Assembly (NCBI RefSeq): GCF_039522165.1
Contig: NZ_BAAADE010000005.1
Location: 62,001-126,000 of the forward strand
From: Paenochrobactrum glaciei
GTDB lineage: Bacteria; Pseudomonadota; Alphaproteobacteria; Rhizobiales; Rhizobiaceae
Direction of reading: 5' to 3'
Length of the DNA stretch: 64,000 nt
The notes below the pieces were generated by a model. The model had not been told where the DNA came from. It worked only from the letters and a program-made list of their open reading frames with translations, and did not search any database. Made by a program: the position numbers and the translations under genes. This document shows positions 8,701 through 18,104 of the stretch, piece by piece. Every line of letters starts with the position of its first letter. The stretch's first letter is position 1.

Positions 8701-8860
8701 GAGAGTCGTTCCATTCGTTAAAATTGCCATTGTAATCAGCAAAACGCACGCTATTGTGCGGTGGTCATTTATTCATAGCGGTATTCCAGTGACGGGGAAT
8801 CAGTGCTATCGCTGACATCCAAATTTAAGTCGATATGCTGAGGCCTTAACCGCTAACCTT

Positions 8861-11800
8861 ATGAACCATCAACCAACTCAAGATATGCCTTTAGTGCTGA
8901 GCGGCCGCAATGTGACGGCTGTGCTGGGGCCAACGAATACCGGTAAAACGCATTTGGCGATTGAACGTATGTTGGCGCATAGCAGCGGTATGATTGGTTT
9001 GCCGCTGCGTTTGCTGGCGCGTGAGGTTTATACACGGGTGGTTGAGCGGGTAGGGGTGGCTAATGTTTCGCTGGTTACCGGCGAAGAAAAAATCATTCCG
9101 CCCGGTGCCCGTTATTCCGTTTGTACAGTTGAGGCTTTGCCACGTCACACCAATGTCGCCTTTGTGGCCATTGATGAAGTGCAGCTGGCAGGGGACCTGA
9201 CCCGCGGCCATATTTTCACAGACCGTATTTTGCACTTACGCGGCCGTGATGAAACATTGCTGCTGGGTGCTGCTAGTATGCGCACCATTTTGGAAAAGAT
9301 GCTGCGCGGCATTAATGTCATCACCCGTCCGCGCTTGTCGCATCTGGCTTATGCCGGTTCTAAAAAAATCACCCGTTTGCCACGTCGCTCGGCGATTGTC
9401 GCTTTTGCAGCTGACGAGGTCTATGCGATTGCCGAATTAATCCGCCGTCAGCGCGGTGGGGCTGCGGTGGTGATGGGGGCTTTGAGCCCGCGTACCCGCA
9501 ATGCCCAGGTTGAGCTTTATCAGTCGGGCGATGTCGATTTTCTGGTGGCGACCGATGCAATCGGCATGGGGCTTAATCTCGATGTCGATCATGTGGCATT
9601 TGCACAGAACAAGAAATTTGACGGTTATCAGTTCCGTGATTTGACCCCGGGGGAAATCGGGCAGATTGCCGGTCGCGCCGGTCGTCATTTGCGTGACGGT
9701 ACATTTGGCGTGACGGGGCAGGTTGATCCGTTCGACAATGAAATGGTGGAGCGGATCGAATCACATAATTTCGATCCCGTGAAACTGATGCAATGGCGCA
9801 CAGCCAAGTTCGATTTTTCGTCGATCAACGCTTTGCGCAATTCTTTGGACAAACCTGCACCAATTGAAGGACTTGTCCGTGCATTACCGGCAGTGGATGC
9901 GCAAGCATTGGACCATCTGTCGCGTGATGAAGAAATTAGCCGGTTGGCAACGACACCAAAACGTATAGAAATGTTATGGGATTGTTGTGCTTTGCCGGAT
10001 TACCGCAAGATCGCGCCGGCACAGCATGCTGAAATTATTGCGTCGATCTATCAGGATCTCGTACGCCGGGGGAGCGTCGATGAAGATTATATGAGCGAAC
10101 AATTGCGCCGTGCGGATAATGTTGATGGTGAAATCGACACTATTTCGCATAGAGTGGCGCAGATAAGAACCTGGACTTTTGTGTCGCATCGGCCGGGATG
10201 GCTGGCAGATCCGACACACTGGCAGGAAAAGACGCGCGAAATTGAGGACAGATTGTCCGACGCGCTCCATGAGAGGTTGACGAAACGCTTTGTAGACCGC
10301 AGGACAAGCGTGCTTATGAGGCGCCTGAGAGAGAATGCCATGCTTGAAGCTGAAATCAGCCCGTCCGGCGATGTGATTGTTGAAGGTCATAACGTCGGGC
10401 ATTTGGAAGGATTCCGTTTCACTGCCGATACGCAAGCCGAAGGTTCGGATGCGAAGGCAGTGAGAGCGGCTGCACAAAAGGCGCTTGCCGCCGAGTTTGA
10501 AAAGCGCAGCGAGCGATTTGCCGCCGCGCCGAACGGTGATTTTGCACTGGGATCAGACGGTGTGCTGCGTTATGTCGGTGCGGCTATTGCCACACTGGTA
10601 GCCGGTGAAGATGTGATGAAACCTCGTGCAGTCCTGTTGGCTGACGAGCAGCTGACCGGTCCGGCACGCGATAAGGTCGCAGCCCGTATCGATCGTTTCG
10701 TTGCCCATCATATTGAAACCGTGCTGAAGCCATTGACCGATCTGGCAAGCGCAGATGCGCTGACCGGGATGACCCGTGGTCTTGCTTTCCAGCTCGTTGA
10801 AAATTTGGGTATTTTGCAACGTCGCGATGTGATCGAGGAAGTGCGTGGTCTGGATCAGGATTCACGTGCGGCTCTGCGTCGTCTTGGCGTGCGCTTTGGT
10901 GCCTATCACGTCTTTATGCCAGCTTTGCTGAAACCGGCACCGGCAGGTCTTATCACCTTGCTGTGGAGCTTGCAAAATGACGGTCGCGAGAAAAACGGTT
11001 ATGGCGAAGTCGTCAATGTGATGGCCGCTGGTCGTACATCGGCTGTCGTTGATGCTGAATTTGATCCGGTTTTCTACCGTCTGGCCGGTTACCGCGTCCT
11101 TGGCCGCCGTGCCGTACGTATCGACATTCTTGAGCGTTTGGCGGATCTGATCCGTCCGGCTTTGGCATGGCGTCCGGGTATTGGCGAGCGCCCTGAGGGT
11201 GCTTATGACGGCAGCAAGTTCTTGGTCACAGCGGCCATGATGTCCATTTTGGGTGCAACTGCTGATGATATGGAAGAAATTCTGAAAAGCCTTGGCTACC
11301 GCCATGAAGCGTCCACCGATGTGGATGTTGCAGCTAAATTTGCGGAACTCGACGCATTTGCAGCTAAAGCGGCTGAAAGCGCTAAGCCACAGGTGCCTGA
11401 TGCAGAGCCGGTTCCAGCACCAGTGGTGCTTGAAGCTTCAGCAGTAGCTGCTGCTGAAACACCAGAAACATCAACTGAAGCTGTAGCGGAAGAGGCTAAG
11501 CCTGTTCTTTTGTGGCGTCAGGGTCGTTTTGAAAACCGCAACCGTACTGATAACCGCGGTAATCAGCGTGGTGGTGCCCGTCAGAACAATCAGCGCGCTG
11601 GTGCTGAAGGTGGTGAGGGCGAAAAAGGCGAACGTCGCAATTTCCGCGGCAACAAGCGCAAGCCTTCAGGCGATAATGCAGCCCAGAATCATGCTGGTGA
11701 AGGTGAAAACCGCAAACATCACCGTGATGATCAGCGCAAATCCGGCGCGCCTCATAAGGGTGGCCCGAAACGCGGTGGTCAGAACAACAAGCATGAAGGC

Positions 11801-11896
11801 AATCAGCGTTTTGAACGTCAGGAACGTGTTGTGAAGCTTGATCCTGATTCGCCATTTGCCAAATTGGCGGCGCTGAAGGAACAGCTGAAGAAGTAA
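8861..11896 (+). CDS. SUV3-like superfamily 2 helicase (MgpS type) with low-complexity tail
   Basis: A 1011-residue ATP-dependent helicase. Walker A is GPTNTGKT (residues 23-30) and motif II is DEVQ (105-108), the combination found in mitochondrial SUV3 RNA helicases and alphaproteobacterial MgpS proteins; motif VI is seen in QIAGRAGRH. A helical middle region follows. The last 140 residues form a disordered tail rich in N, R, G and Q (RGNQRGGARQNNQR and similar), ending in an ordered-looking DPDSPFAKLAALKEQLKK. The role is probably RNA unwinding or decay, with the basic tail binding RNA. The next gene, an S4 RNA-binding protein, starts 2 bases after the stop, so the two are likely co-translated. 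Confidence 0.88.
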   Translation: MNHQPTQDMPLVLSGRNVTAVLGPTNTGKTHLAIERMLAHSSGMIGLPLRLLAREVYTRVVERVGVANVSLVTGEEKIIPPGARYSVCTVEALPRHTNVAFVAIDEVQLAGDLTRGHIFTDRILHLRGRDETLLLGAASMRTILEKMLRGINVITRPRLSHLAYAGSKKITRLPRRSAIVAFAADEVYAIAELIRRQRGGAAVVMGALSPRTRNAQVELYQSGDVDFLVATDAIGMGLNLDVDHVAFAQNKKFDGYQFRDLTPGEIGQIAGRAGRHLRDGTFGVTGQVDPFDNEMVERIESHNFDPVKLMQWRTAKFDFSSINALRNSLDKPAPIEGLVRALPAVDAQALDHLSRDEEISRLATTPKRIEMLWDCCALPDYRKIAPAQHAEIIASIYQDLVRRGSVDEDYMSEQLRRADNVDGEIDTISHRVAQIRTWTFVSHRPGWLADPTHWQEKTREIEDRLSDALHERLTKRFVDRRTSVLMRRLRENAMLEAEISPSGDVIVEGHNVGHLEGFRFTADTQAEGSDAKAVRAAAQKALAAEFEKRSERFAAAPNGDFALGSDGVLRYVGAAIATLVAGEDVMKPRAVLLADEQLTGPARDKVAARIDRFVAHHIETVLKPLTDLASADALTGMTRGLAFQLVENLGILQRRDVIEEVRGLDQDSRAALRRLGVRFGAYHVFMPALLKPAPAGLITLLWSLQNDGREKNGYGEVVNVMAAGRTSAVVDAEFDPVFYRLAGYRVLGRRAVRIDILERLADLIRPALAWRPGIGERPEGAYDGSKFLVTAAMMSILGATADDMEEILKSLGYRHEASTDVDVAAKFAELDAFAAKAAESAKPQVPDAEPVPAPVVLEASAVAAAETPETSTEAVAEEAKPVLLWRQGRFENRNRTDNRGNQRGGARQNNQRAGAEGGEGEKGERRNFRGNKRKPSGDNAAQNHAGEGENRKHHRDDQRKSGAPHKGGPKRGGQNNKHEGNQRFERQERVVKLDPDSPFAKLAALKEQLKK

Positions 11897-11898
11897 TC

Positions 11899-12291
11899 AT
11901 GAGCGTAGCAGCAGAAAAGCAGCGGATCGACAAATGGCTGTTTTTCGCGCGCGTGGTGAAATCAAGATCGCTGGCGGCAAAGCTTGCCGCCGGTGGTCAT
12001 GTCAGGGTCAACGGACAAAAGATTGACCAGGCCTCTTATGGCGTAAAGCTTGGTGATGATCTGACCATCACATTAGAGCGTAAAATTCTGGTCTATAAAG
12101 TTTTATTGTTGGGTGAGAGGCGAGGGCCCGCACCGGAAGCACAATTGCTTTATCAGGATAACTCCCCCGCAATGCCTGCCAAAGATGATTTGACCAATGT
12201 CACAACCGGTTTGAGAGATGCCGGATCTGGTCGCCCGACCAAGCGCGAGCGCCGATTGACGGATAAATTGCGTCAGGTTTATCCTGATTGA
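11899..12291 (+). CDS. S4-domain RNA-binding protein (Hsp15-like)
   Basis: A 130-residue protein with an N-terminal S4 fold: QRIDKWLFFARVVKSRSLAAKLAAGGHVRVNGQKI at residues 8-42, as in Hsp15 (HslR), which binds stalled 50S subunits. The C-terminus is basic (GRPTKRERRLTDKLRQ). It starts 2 bases after the helicase stop. The pairing suggests a ribosome or RNA-quality role, by inference. Confidence 0.85.
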   Translation: MSVAAEKQRIDKWLFFARVVKSRSLAAKLAAGGHVRVNGQKIDQASYGVKLGDDLTITLERKILVYKVLLLGERRGPAPEAQLLYQDNSPAMPAKDDLTNVTTGLRDAGSGRPTKRERRLTDKLRQVYPD

Positions 12292-12526
12292 TAATCAGGC
12301 GGGGCTAATTAATAAATTTATGGTTTTTTGAGTGTAATTAGATTTTTGTAGTTCTCATCACTTTTAGTTGAAAATTCTAAGAGTGCAGTAAAAACTGCAA
12401 ACTGTGTGCCATTTCACTTCTGCCCTGCGGTGAACCGTCACTGTTGCGTGTTTCTAGGCTTGTCATACGGCTTTAAAATCGTTACCTGACTGCTCAACGA
12501 ATGCCTTTTCTGACTGGAGTTTGACT

Positions 12527-12865
12527 ATGACCTACGTTGTCACTGACAATTGTATCCGTTGTAAGTACACGGATTGTGTAGAGGTCTGTCCTGTAGATTG
12601 CTTTTATGAAGGTGAAAATATGCTCGTCATTAATCCTGACGAGTGTATCGACTGTGGCGTTTGCGAGCCTGAATGTCCGGCCGAGGCGATCAGCCCCGAC
12701 ACTGAACCGGGTTTGGATAAATGGCTGGAGCTCAATACGGAGTATTCTGCCAAATGGCCGAATATTACGGTGAAGAAAGATGAGCTTCCTGAAGCCAAAG
12801 AGATGGACGGCGTGGCTAATAAGCTGGAACAGTACTTCTCCGCTGAACCAGGTTCGGGCGACTAA
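12527..12865 (+). CDS. fdxA: Seven-iron ferredoxin
   Basis: A 112-residue FdxA-type ferredoxin carrying one [3Fe-4S] and one [4Fe-4S] cluster. Ligands appear in NCIRCKYTDCVEVCPVDCF and ECIDCGVCEPECPAEAI. It serves as a low-potential electron carrier. ATG 12527 is preferred because ggag lies about 6 bases upstream; an in-frame TTG at 12521 would overlap that site. fdxA followed by carD is a common alphaproteobacterial order. Confidence 0.94.
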   Translation: MTYVVTDNCIRCKYTDCVEVCPVDCFYEGENMLVINPDECIDCGVCEPECPAEAISPDTEPGLDKWLELNTEYSAKWPNITVKKDELPEAKEMDGVANKLEQYFSAEPGSGD

Positions 12866-12892
12866 GCGATAAATTGATTATTACAAAACTGA

Positions 12893-12929
12893 CTGGCTGA
12901 AGGAAACTTGCTTCGGCCAGCACGATTTT
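12893..12929 (+). terminator. Probable terminator after fdxA
   Basis: ctggctgaag pairs with cttcggccag (one wobble) around an 8-base loop, followed by a weak gatttt tract 28 bases after the stop. Confidence 0.55.
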
Positions 12930-13163
12930 GTCAAATTCTTGCTTCTGTATGTATTTTGTGGTAGAGTGCCGCCAAAATGTCGGTCTCTGGACGTTAAGTC
13001 GCTACGTTTATGCGCTAATCTTTGATAGGATAAATACATTTACCGGATAAAATGACCCGGAGCGGTTAATCATGCTGATTGCAAACTGCTCATCATTAAG
13101 CCGGTCGATGAATTATGCTTAGCAGTGATTTTCAGAAAGTAAACTGACAATTTTATGCCTGCA

Positions 13164-13224
13164 AGTGCTTTTTTGAAAGCACGGGCTAAAAAGAATATCG
13201 CGTGTTAACCGGCGGAAGCGCCGG
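13164..13224 (+). promoter_or_regulatory. Two hairpins in the carD leader
   Basis: gtgcttt-tttg-aaagcac (13164-13181) and ccggcg-gaag-cgccgg (13209-13224) lie in the 383-base gap before carD, the second 24 bases before the ATG. They may shape mRNA stability or translation. The rest of the gap shows nothing recognisable. Confidence 0.35.
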
Positions 13225-13248
13225 GCACAACAGGGAGTATGGAAGCGT

Positions 13249-13818
13249 ATGTCATCCCAGCAGAAGAAGTCCCCAGCTCGTCAGGGTTTCAAGACCGGTG
13301 AATCGATTGTTTATCCCTCTCATGGTGTCGGCCAGATCGTAGCCATTGAAGAACAAGAAGTTGCCGGCCACAAGTTAGAACTTTTTGTGATCGATTTCGA
13401 AAAAGATAAAATGCGCCTTAAGGTTCCTGTAGCCAAGGCTCTGACTATCGGTATGCGCAAGCTTTCGGAAACTGATTATGTCGAACGTGCCTTGAAAGTT
13501 GTTCAGGGTCGTGCGCGTATCAAACGCACTATGTGGTCACGTCGTGCGCAGGAATATGATGCAAAGATCAATTCCGGCGATCTGATTTTCATCTCGGAAG
13601 TTGTTCGTGATCTTTTCCGCGCCGATAACCAGCCGGAACAGTCTTATTCAGAGCGTCAGCTTTATGAAGCAGCGCTTGACCGTATGGCTCGCGAAATCGC
13701 AGCCGTGAATAAAATGTCGGAAACGGAAGCAGTTCGTCTGATTGAAGTTAATCTGGCGAAAGGTCCTAAGCGCGGCGCCAAAGGCGAAGCTGAAGACGAA
13801 GAAGTTGAAGCAGCATAA
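13249..13818 (+). CDS. carD: CarD/CdnL-family transcription factor
   Basis: A 189-residue protein with the RNA polymerase beta-binding CarD domain: KTGESIVYPSHGVGQIVAIEEQEVAGHKLELFVIDF at residues 14-49. A helical DNA-contacting half follows (WSRRAQEYDAKINSGDLIFISEVVRDLF) and the tail is acidic. In Caulobacter the orthologue CdnL stabilises open complexes at rRNA and growth genes. The start ATG has gggag upstream. Single gene with its own terminator. Confidence 0.94.
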   Translation: MSSQQKKSPARQGFKTGESIVYPSHGVGQIVAIEEQEVAGHKLELFVIDFEKDKMRLKVPVAKALTIGMRKLSETDYVERALKVVQGRARIKRTMWSRRAQEYDAKINSGDLIFISEVVRDLFRADNQPEQSYSERQLYEAALDRMAREIAAVNKMSETEAVRLIEVNLAKGPKRGAKGEAEDEEVEAA

Positions 13819-13836
13819 TTTTAATGCCTGTTTATT

Positions 13837-13867
13837 TAAAAAAGCCCGGTTTTCACCGGGCTTTTTT
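13837..13867 (+). terminator. Terminator after carD
   Basis: aaaaaagcccggt pairs with accgggctttttt; the A and T flanks suit both strands, so it can also end the leftward M48 gene. Confidence 0.92.
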
Positions 13868-13898
13868 GTATTCAGATTAAGCTTTTTGAATTTGCCTC

Positions 13899-15356
13899 TT
13901 ACTCGGAAATGAGTTTGACGCGGTCACCGGCTGAAAGCGTTGCCCCCATCGGCAGCGCATTGATCAGGCGGAAAAGCTCAAGCTTTCTGTCGGTGCCATA
14001 CATGCGCTCGGCTAAGCTTGCGATGGTTTCGCCAGCCTTGACGGTCACAACGCGGATGCGCAGTGGCTTGATCGCGTCCTTCTGGGCTGGTGTCAGCATT
14101 TTGAAGGACTGGGTGATGCTTTGCGAGGCAGGCAATAAAGCATTGCTGCCGCGTGGCGCTGCGGTCAGGAAGCGGTAAACCTTATCGCCGGCTCCGATCA
14201 CCACAATATCAAACTGCCAACGGTCGGCACTGGCGCGCGCGGTCGCTGCCGGTAGTCCATTGATGGTAATTGGGCGGATAGAGCTCTCATCAAGCCCTGT
14301 GACCCAGCCGGAAGAGATATAATCGGTAAGCTTCATACCGGATGGCAGTGTGGCACCGTCAAAACGGATGGCCACTTCACCCGGCCCGCTCGCCATAACG
14401 GCAGTGGCGGAATTATCAAGGCTGAAACCGGCAGGCGCGGTAAAGGTCAGGCCGAGTTTCGGATGAAGGAAGACCCGCTCGCGTACAAAGCCTTCATTTG
14501 GCGTGTCGCCGTAAAGCAGGCCATCAATACCGTTAAGGAAAGAATCGCGGTCAGTTGTGCCGACACCGGGTGCACCAATGCGGCGCGCATGTCCCATTGC
14601 CAGTTCAATACGCTGCGGCGTGGCCGGATGGCTTGCCAGAAAGTCGAGGCTGGCATCTGTCGCACCCGAGATCGAGCGGAAGCTTGAATAGGCCTCCATT
14701 GATTGCAGGAAGCGCGGCGAGGCAAACGGATCATAGCCAGCTTCACCGATCATGCGGATGCCGATTGAGTCAGCCTGTAGCTCTTGATTGCGTGAGAACT
14801 GTGCAAGTTTCAGCTTGCCGCGAATGAGAGCTTCACGTCCGGCCGCTTCATTATGTAAAATCTCAGAAGCAACACGGCTGGCAATAGCTGTCTCAGCTTC
14901 TTTTTCCTGACGCAGGATGCCGTGATTGGCGGTGACATGGCCCATTTCATGCGCAATCACTGCCGCGACTTCGGAAGAGTCATTGGCAAGCGCGAGCAGG
15001 CCGCGTGTCACATATAAAAAGCCGCCGGGTAATGCGAAAGCATTGATGTTGGGGCTATCAAGAATAGTGATGCGGTATGTCTGATCCGGCTTGTCCGAAA
15101 CCGTTGTCAGTTTCCCGACAATTTTGGCAACCATGCGCTCAAGCTTGGCATCTTTATATTCACCGCCATAGGTGGCCAGAATACGCGGATGCTGCTGTGC
15201 GCCAAGCTGTGCCAGGCGGTCATTGCGGCTGACATTGGCAACGGTTACCGGATTATCGGACGGGCGCAAGCTGTCCGGATCACTGAAATCCATCGTCTGG
15301 CAGGCACTGAGGAAAGACAGACCTGCCAACCCTAAAATAGTCAAAGCTTTGCGCAT
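13899..15356 (-). CDS. M48-family metalloprotease lipoprotein with C-terminal LysM-like region
   Basis: A 485-residue zinc protease resembling BepA/LoiP. From ATG 15356 it begins MRKALTILGLAGLSFLSAC, a lipoprotein signal with the lipid-modified cysteine at residue 19. The zinc site HEMGH is at 136-140, with the downstream glutamate ligand in NQELQADSIG. The C-terminus carries a LysM-like segment (VKAGETIASLAERMYG, ending GDRVKLISE), so it may bind peptidoglycan. Family members degrade misfolded outer-membrane proteins. A TTG at 15407 would add 17 residues before the signal and is unlikely. Lone gene, convergent with carD. Confidence 0.88.
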   Translation of the reverse strand: MRKALTILGLAGLSFLSACQTMDFSDPDSLRPSDNPVTVANVSRNDRLAQLGAQQHPRILATYGGEYKDAKLERMVAKIVGKLTTVSDKPDQTYRITILDSPNINAFALPGGFLYVTRGLLALANDSSEVAAVIAHEMGHVTANHGILRQEKEAETAIASRVASEILHNEAAGREALIRGKLKLAQFSRNQELQADSIGIRMIGEAGYDPFASPRFLQSMEAYSSFRSISGATDASLDFLASHPATPQRIELAMGHARRIGAPGVGTTDRDSFLNGIDGLLYGDTPNEGFVRERVFLHPKLGLTFTAPAGFSLDNSATAVMASGPGEVAIRFDGATLPSGMKLTDYISSGWVTGLDESSIRPITINGLPAATARASADRWQFDIVVIGAGDKVYRFLTAAPRGSNALLPASQSITQSFKMLTPAQKDAIKPLRIRVVTVKAGETIASLAERMYGTDRKLELFRLINALPMGATLSAGDRVKLISE

Positions 15357-15740
15357 ACCGCGGTTGCTTACCGAAGTGCTGACAAGACCATTTTTTGAGA
15401 GGCTCAATGTTGCATCATCGGATGATTTTGAGCGGAGAGGGCGGAGAGGTTTTATTGTATTCCTCGCTTTGATAACGGATCTGTTTTTATTATCTTGAGC
15501 CCAAAAAAACGATCTGTCTTTTTTGCTTCTTGTGAGCTCGTGACGAAAACGCTTCTGACTGAGTTAAGTTGCATGAATATTGTTTTTTTAATGTCAGCTT
15601 CATGCAAGTAGGCAGCTTTGACGCGAATAATCTGCTGCCAATTTAATTATTTAACGGCCAAGTGTCCAGTGTGTCACAGGTAACCATGACATTAATATTT
15701 CGTTGTATGAGAGAAGGATAAGCCTTGACCGGCTCAAGGC
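15357..15740. other. Gene-free stretch between M48 and thiQ, with an inverted repeat
   Basis: No gene is supported. ttgcatgaa (15569-15577) and ttcatgcaa (15599-15607) form a 9-bp inverted repeat over a 21-base spacer containing a T run. A hairpin at 15717-15745 (gataagccttga / tcaaggcttatc) overlaps the thiQ stop codon and may end the thi transcript, though it lacks a T tract. Confidence 0.4.
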
Positions 15741-16448
15741 TTATCTCTGGTTGCCCATATAATGCTGCAAGGCTTGCGGCCCGGAAGGCGAGAGCAGTTC
15801 GGCTGCTTCTCCGGTTGCACTGATGTGGCCATTTTCAATAAAAATCAGCCATGTTTTCAGGCGCAGGGCATCTTCCGGCGTGTGCGTTACCATCAAAACG
15901 CTCATGGCATTTTCTTGTTGCAGCGCATCAATCAGATCAAGCATTTGGTGGCGAAGAGCAGGCCCCAATGAGGCAAAGGCTTCATCCAGCAATAAAACCG
16001 GCTTTTGACGCACAAGTGCACGCGCTATGGCGACACGCTGGCGCTCACCGCCCGACAGAGCTTCAGGCTTGCGATGTTCTTTGCCATTTAAACCGACGCG
16101 CTCAATGGCTTTTGAAACAGCGATATGGTCGGATGGTGTTAATTTCAAACGGCTGGAACGGCCAAGCCCGACATTTTGTGCCACATCCAGATGGGCAAAC
16201 AGATTATTATCCTGAAACACCATCGAGACGGGGCGCTCAGATGGTGCAAGATTGCTCATATCCTCACCATCAATCATCACCTTGCCGCTTAGCGGTTTTT
16301 CAAAACCGGCAATGATGTTGAGCAGGGTTGATTTACCCGAACCGCTGGGGCCGATAATGGATGTGATACGGTTTGCAGGCAGCTTTGTGTCAAAGTGCAT
16401 CTGCATTTCACCATAGTTAAACAGCACATCATCAATGATAATCGGCAT
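15741..16448 (-). CDS. thiQ: Thiamine ABC transporter ATP-binding protein
   Basis: The 235-residue ATPase of the thiamine/TPP importer. Walker A is GPSGSGKST (33-41), the signature is LSGGERQR, and Walker B is LLLDEAFASLGP. Its ATG shares one base with the thiP stop (taatg), so translation is coupled. It is the last gene of the thiBPQ operon behind a TPP riboswitch. Confidence 0.93.
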   Translation of the reverse strand: MPIIIDDVLFNYGEMQMHFDTKLPANRITSIIGPSGSGKSTLLNIIAGFEKPLSGKVMIDGEDMSNLAPSERPVSMVFQDNNLFAHLDVAQNVGLGRSSRLKLTPSDHIAVSKAIERVGLNGKEHRKPEALSGGERQRVAIARALVRQKPVLLLDEAFASLGPALRHQMLDLIDALQQENAMSVLMVTHTPEDALRLKTWLIFIENGHISATGEAAELLSPSGPQALQHYMGNQR

Positions 16449-18094
16449 TAATCAGCTTTCTTATTAAGATTGGCCTTGGCCGTGCGATCGGCAATCATCA
16501 TCAGGAAAAGGCAGAGTACACTTAAGATAAGCGCAAGCCCCGCAGCATCAAGAGTGCGATAACTGCCCATGCGTTGCAGTAACAAATAGGGCAGTGTCGT
16601 GAGCGCATCACTGCCAAAAAGCGCAATGGTGCCAAGATCGCCCAAAGAGAGTGCAAAGGCAAAAGCAAAGGCGATAATGGCTGGTTGACGCATTACCGGC
16701 CAGTCGATCAGGCGTAAACGGCTGATGCCTGAAATTCCTAGTTGCGCGCATAATTGATTGTGATTAGCGGCGGCATTGTCCCATGCAGGGCGGATGAGAC
16801 GCACGGCAAAAGGCATCGCCATTGCTGCATTGACGGTAATGACCATTGCTGCTGCAAAAGAAAACGGGTTACCGAAATTGCGCAACAGAATGAACCAGCC
16901 TGCGCCTAAGATAATCGGCGGTACAACCAGTATCAGGCTGGAGCCGGTTTCAAGCGCATTTTGATAGAAGCGCGTTAAGGAGCGTGGTTTGATGTTCAGT
17001 GTTTGGCTTGCGCTATATTCACGCGCAATGACCAGCGCGAAGGAAAGCAGCACTGATAAACATGCCGATGAAGCGCCAAGCCAGAGACTGGTGAAAATCG
17101 CATTCCACACAGCCGCTTCACTGAGCAGTCGTGAAAAATCGGCCATGAAAGAAGAAGCCACAATGCCAACCACCGGACTGGCAATAAAAACAAAGCCAAT
17201 CAGAATGATGGCGTAATTACAAAGACGTGTTTGTATTTTGACATTGTCATAGCGCTTGGCTGTTATTTGCAGTGAAAATCCCTCTTCGCTCGGGCGTCCG
17301 AAAAAACGTAACAGTGCCAGAACCGAAAGTGTCAAAATAAGCTGCATCAGTGTGAGGGCTACAGCGCGGGTCAGATCAAAATCAAAATGCAGTGCTTGAT
17401 AAATCGCAACTTCCAGTGTGGTGGCACGCGGGCCGCCGCCAAGGGTTAAAACGGTAGTGAAGGAAGTGATGCAGAGCATGAAAATCAAACCGGTAATACC
17501 GGAAAGATTGCGCCGGATGACAGGCCATTCAATCAGCCGGAAACGCGCAAAATTGCTCATGCCCAATTGTGCGGATAGTTTCCAGTAATCCGCTGGGATG
17601 GTTTCCAGATTGGCTAAAATCAGCCTTACTGCCAGCGGCATATTGAAAAATACATGTGCCAGCAAAATACCGGTAAGGCCGTATATATTGGGCACAAAGG
17701 AACTGCCGCTCAAATCAAAAAGATAAGCGATCAGGCCGTTGCGGCCATAAATGGCGGTGATACCTAAAATAGCTACCAGCGAAGGCAGCACCAAAGGCAG
17801 GGTAAAGAGCCGCAAAATAAGGGCGCGGCCATAAAAGTCATGCGATGCATGTAAAGCACGTGCCAGCGGAATTGCGACAGCGACAGACAGCAGGCTGGAA
17901 AGCAATGCCTGTAAAAGCGTGAAACGTGTGATGCGCCAGACATAGGCATCAAAATTGGCAAAGACCGAGCCTTCGCCAACGGCTAACCATGCAAGTGATA
18001 AAAGTGCGCCGCCTGCCAATAGCCCCAAAAAGGCGAGAGCAAAGCTCCCGCTGAGAGGTTTTATGATGGAAGATTTATATCGGCGCACTTGCAT
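16448..18094 (-). CDS. thiP: Thiamine ABC transporter permease
   Basis: A 548-residue permease with about 12 membrane helices, made of two fused binding-protein-dependent transport halves. EAA-like loops appear at LGMSNFARFRLIEWPVIRRNL and LGISGISRLRLIDWPVMRQPA. It forms the channel for periplasmic thiamine delivered by ThiB. It starts 10 bases after thiB and overlaps thiQ by one base. Confidence 0.93.
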   Translation of the reverse strand: MQVRRYKSSIIKPLSGSFALAFLGLLAGGALLSLAWLAVGEGSVFANFDAYVWRITRFTLLQALLSSLLSVAVAIPLARALHASHDFYGRALILRLFTLPLVLPSLVAILGITAIYGRNGLIAYLFDLSGSSFVPNIYGLTGILLAHVFFNMPLAVRLILANLETIPADYWKLSAQLGMSNFARFRLIEWPVIRRNLSGITGLIFMLCITSFTTVLTLGGGPRATTLEVAIYQALHFDFDLTRAVALTLMQLILTLSVLALLRFFGRPSEEGFSLQITAKRYDNVKIQTRLCNYAIILIGFVFIASPVVGIVASSFMADFSRLLSEAAVWNAIFTSLWLGASSACLSVLLSFALVIAREYSASQTLNIKPRSLTRFYQNALETGSSLILVVPPIILGAGWFILLRNFGNPFSFAAAMVITVNAAMAMPFAVRLIRPAWDNAAANHNQLCAQLGISGISRLRLIDWPVMRQPAIIAFAFAFALSLGDLGTIALFGSDALTTLPYLLLQRMGSYRTLDAAGLALILSVLCLFLMMIADRTAKANLNKKAD

Positions 18095-18104
18095 TTATCC
18101 GCTT

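Larger units (their letters stand above)
8243..8860. other. 618-base gene-free stretch with GANTC cluster
   Basis: No convincing gene is seen; a 62-codon frame at 8300 has no family resemblance and a poor ribosome site. The stretch holds six GANTC (CcrM-type) sites at 8390, 8401, 8412, 8681, 8692 and 8797, against two to three expected by chance, and a 21-base direct repeat described separately. Promoter elements for the helicase gene must lie here. Confidence 0.5.
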
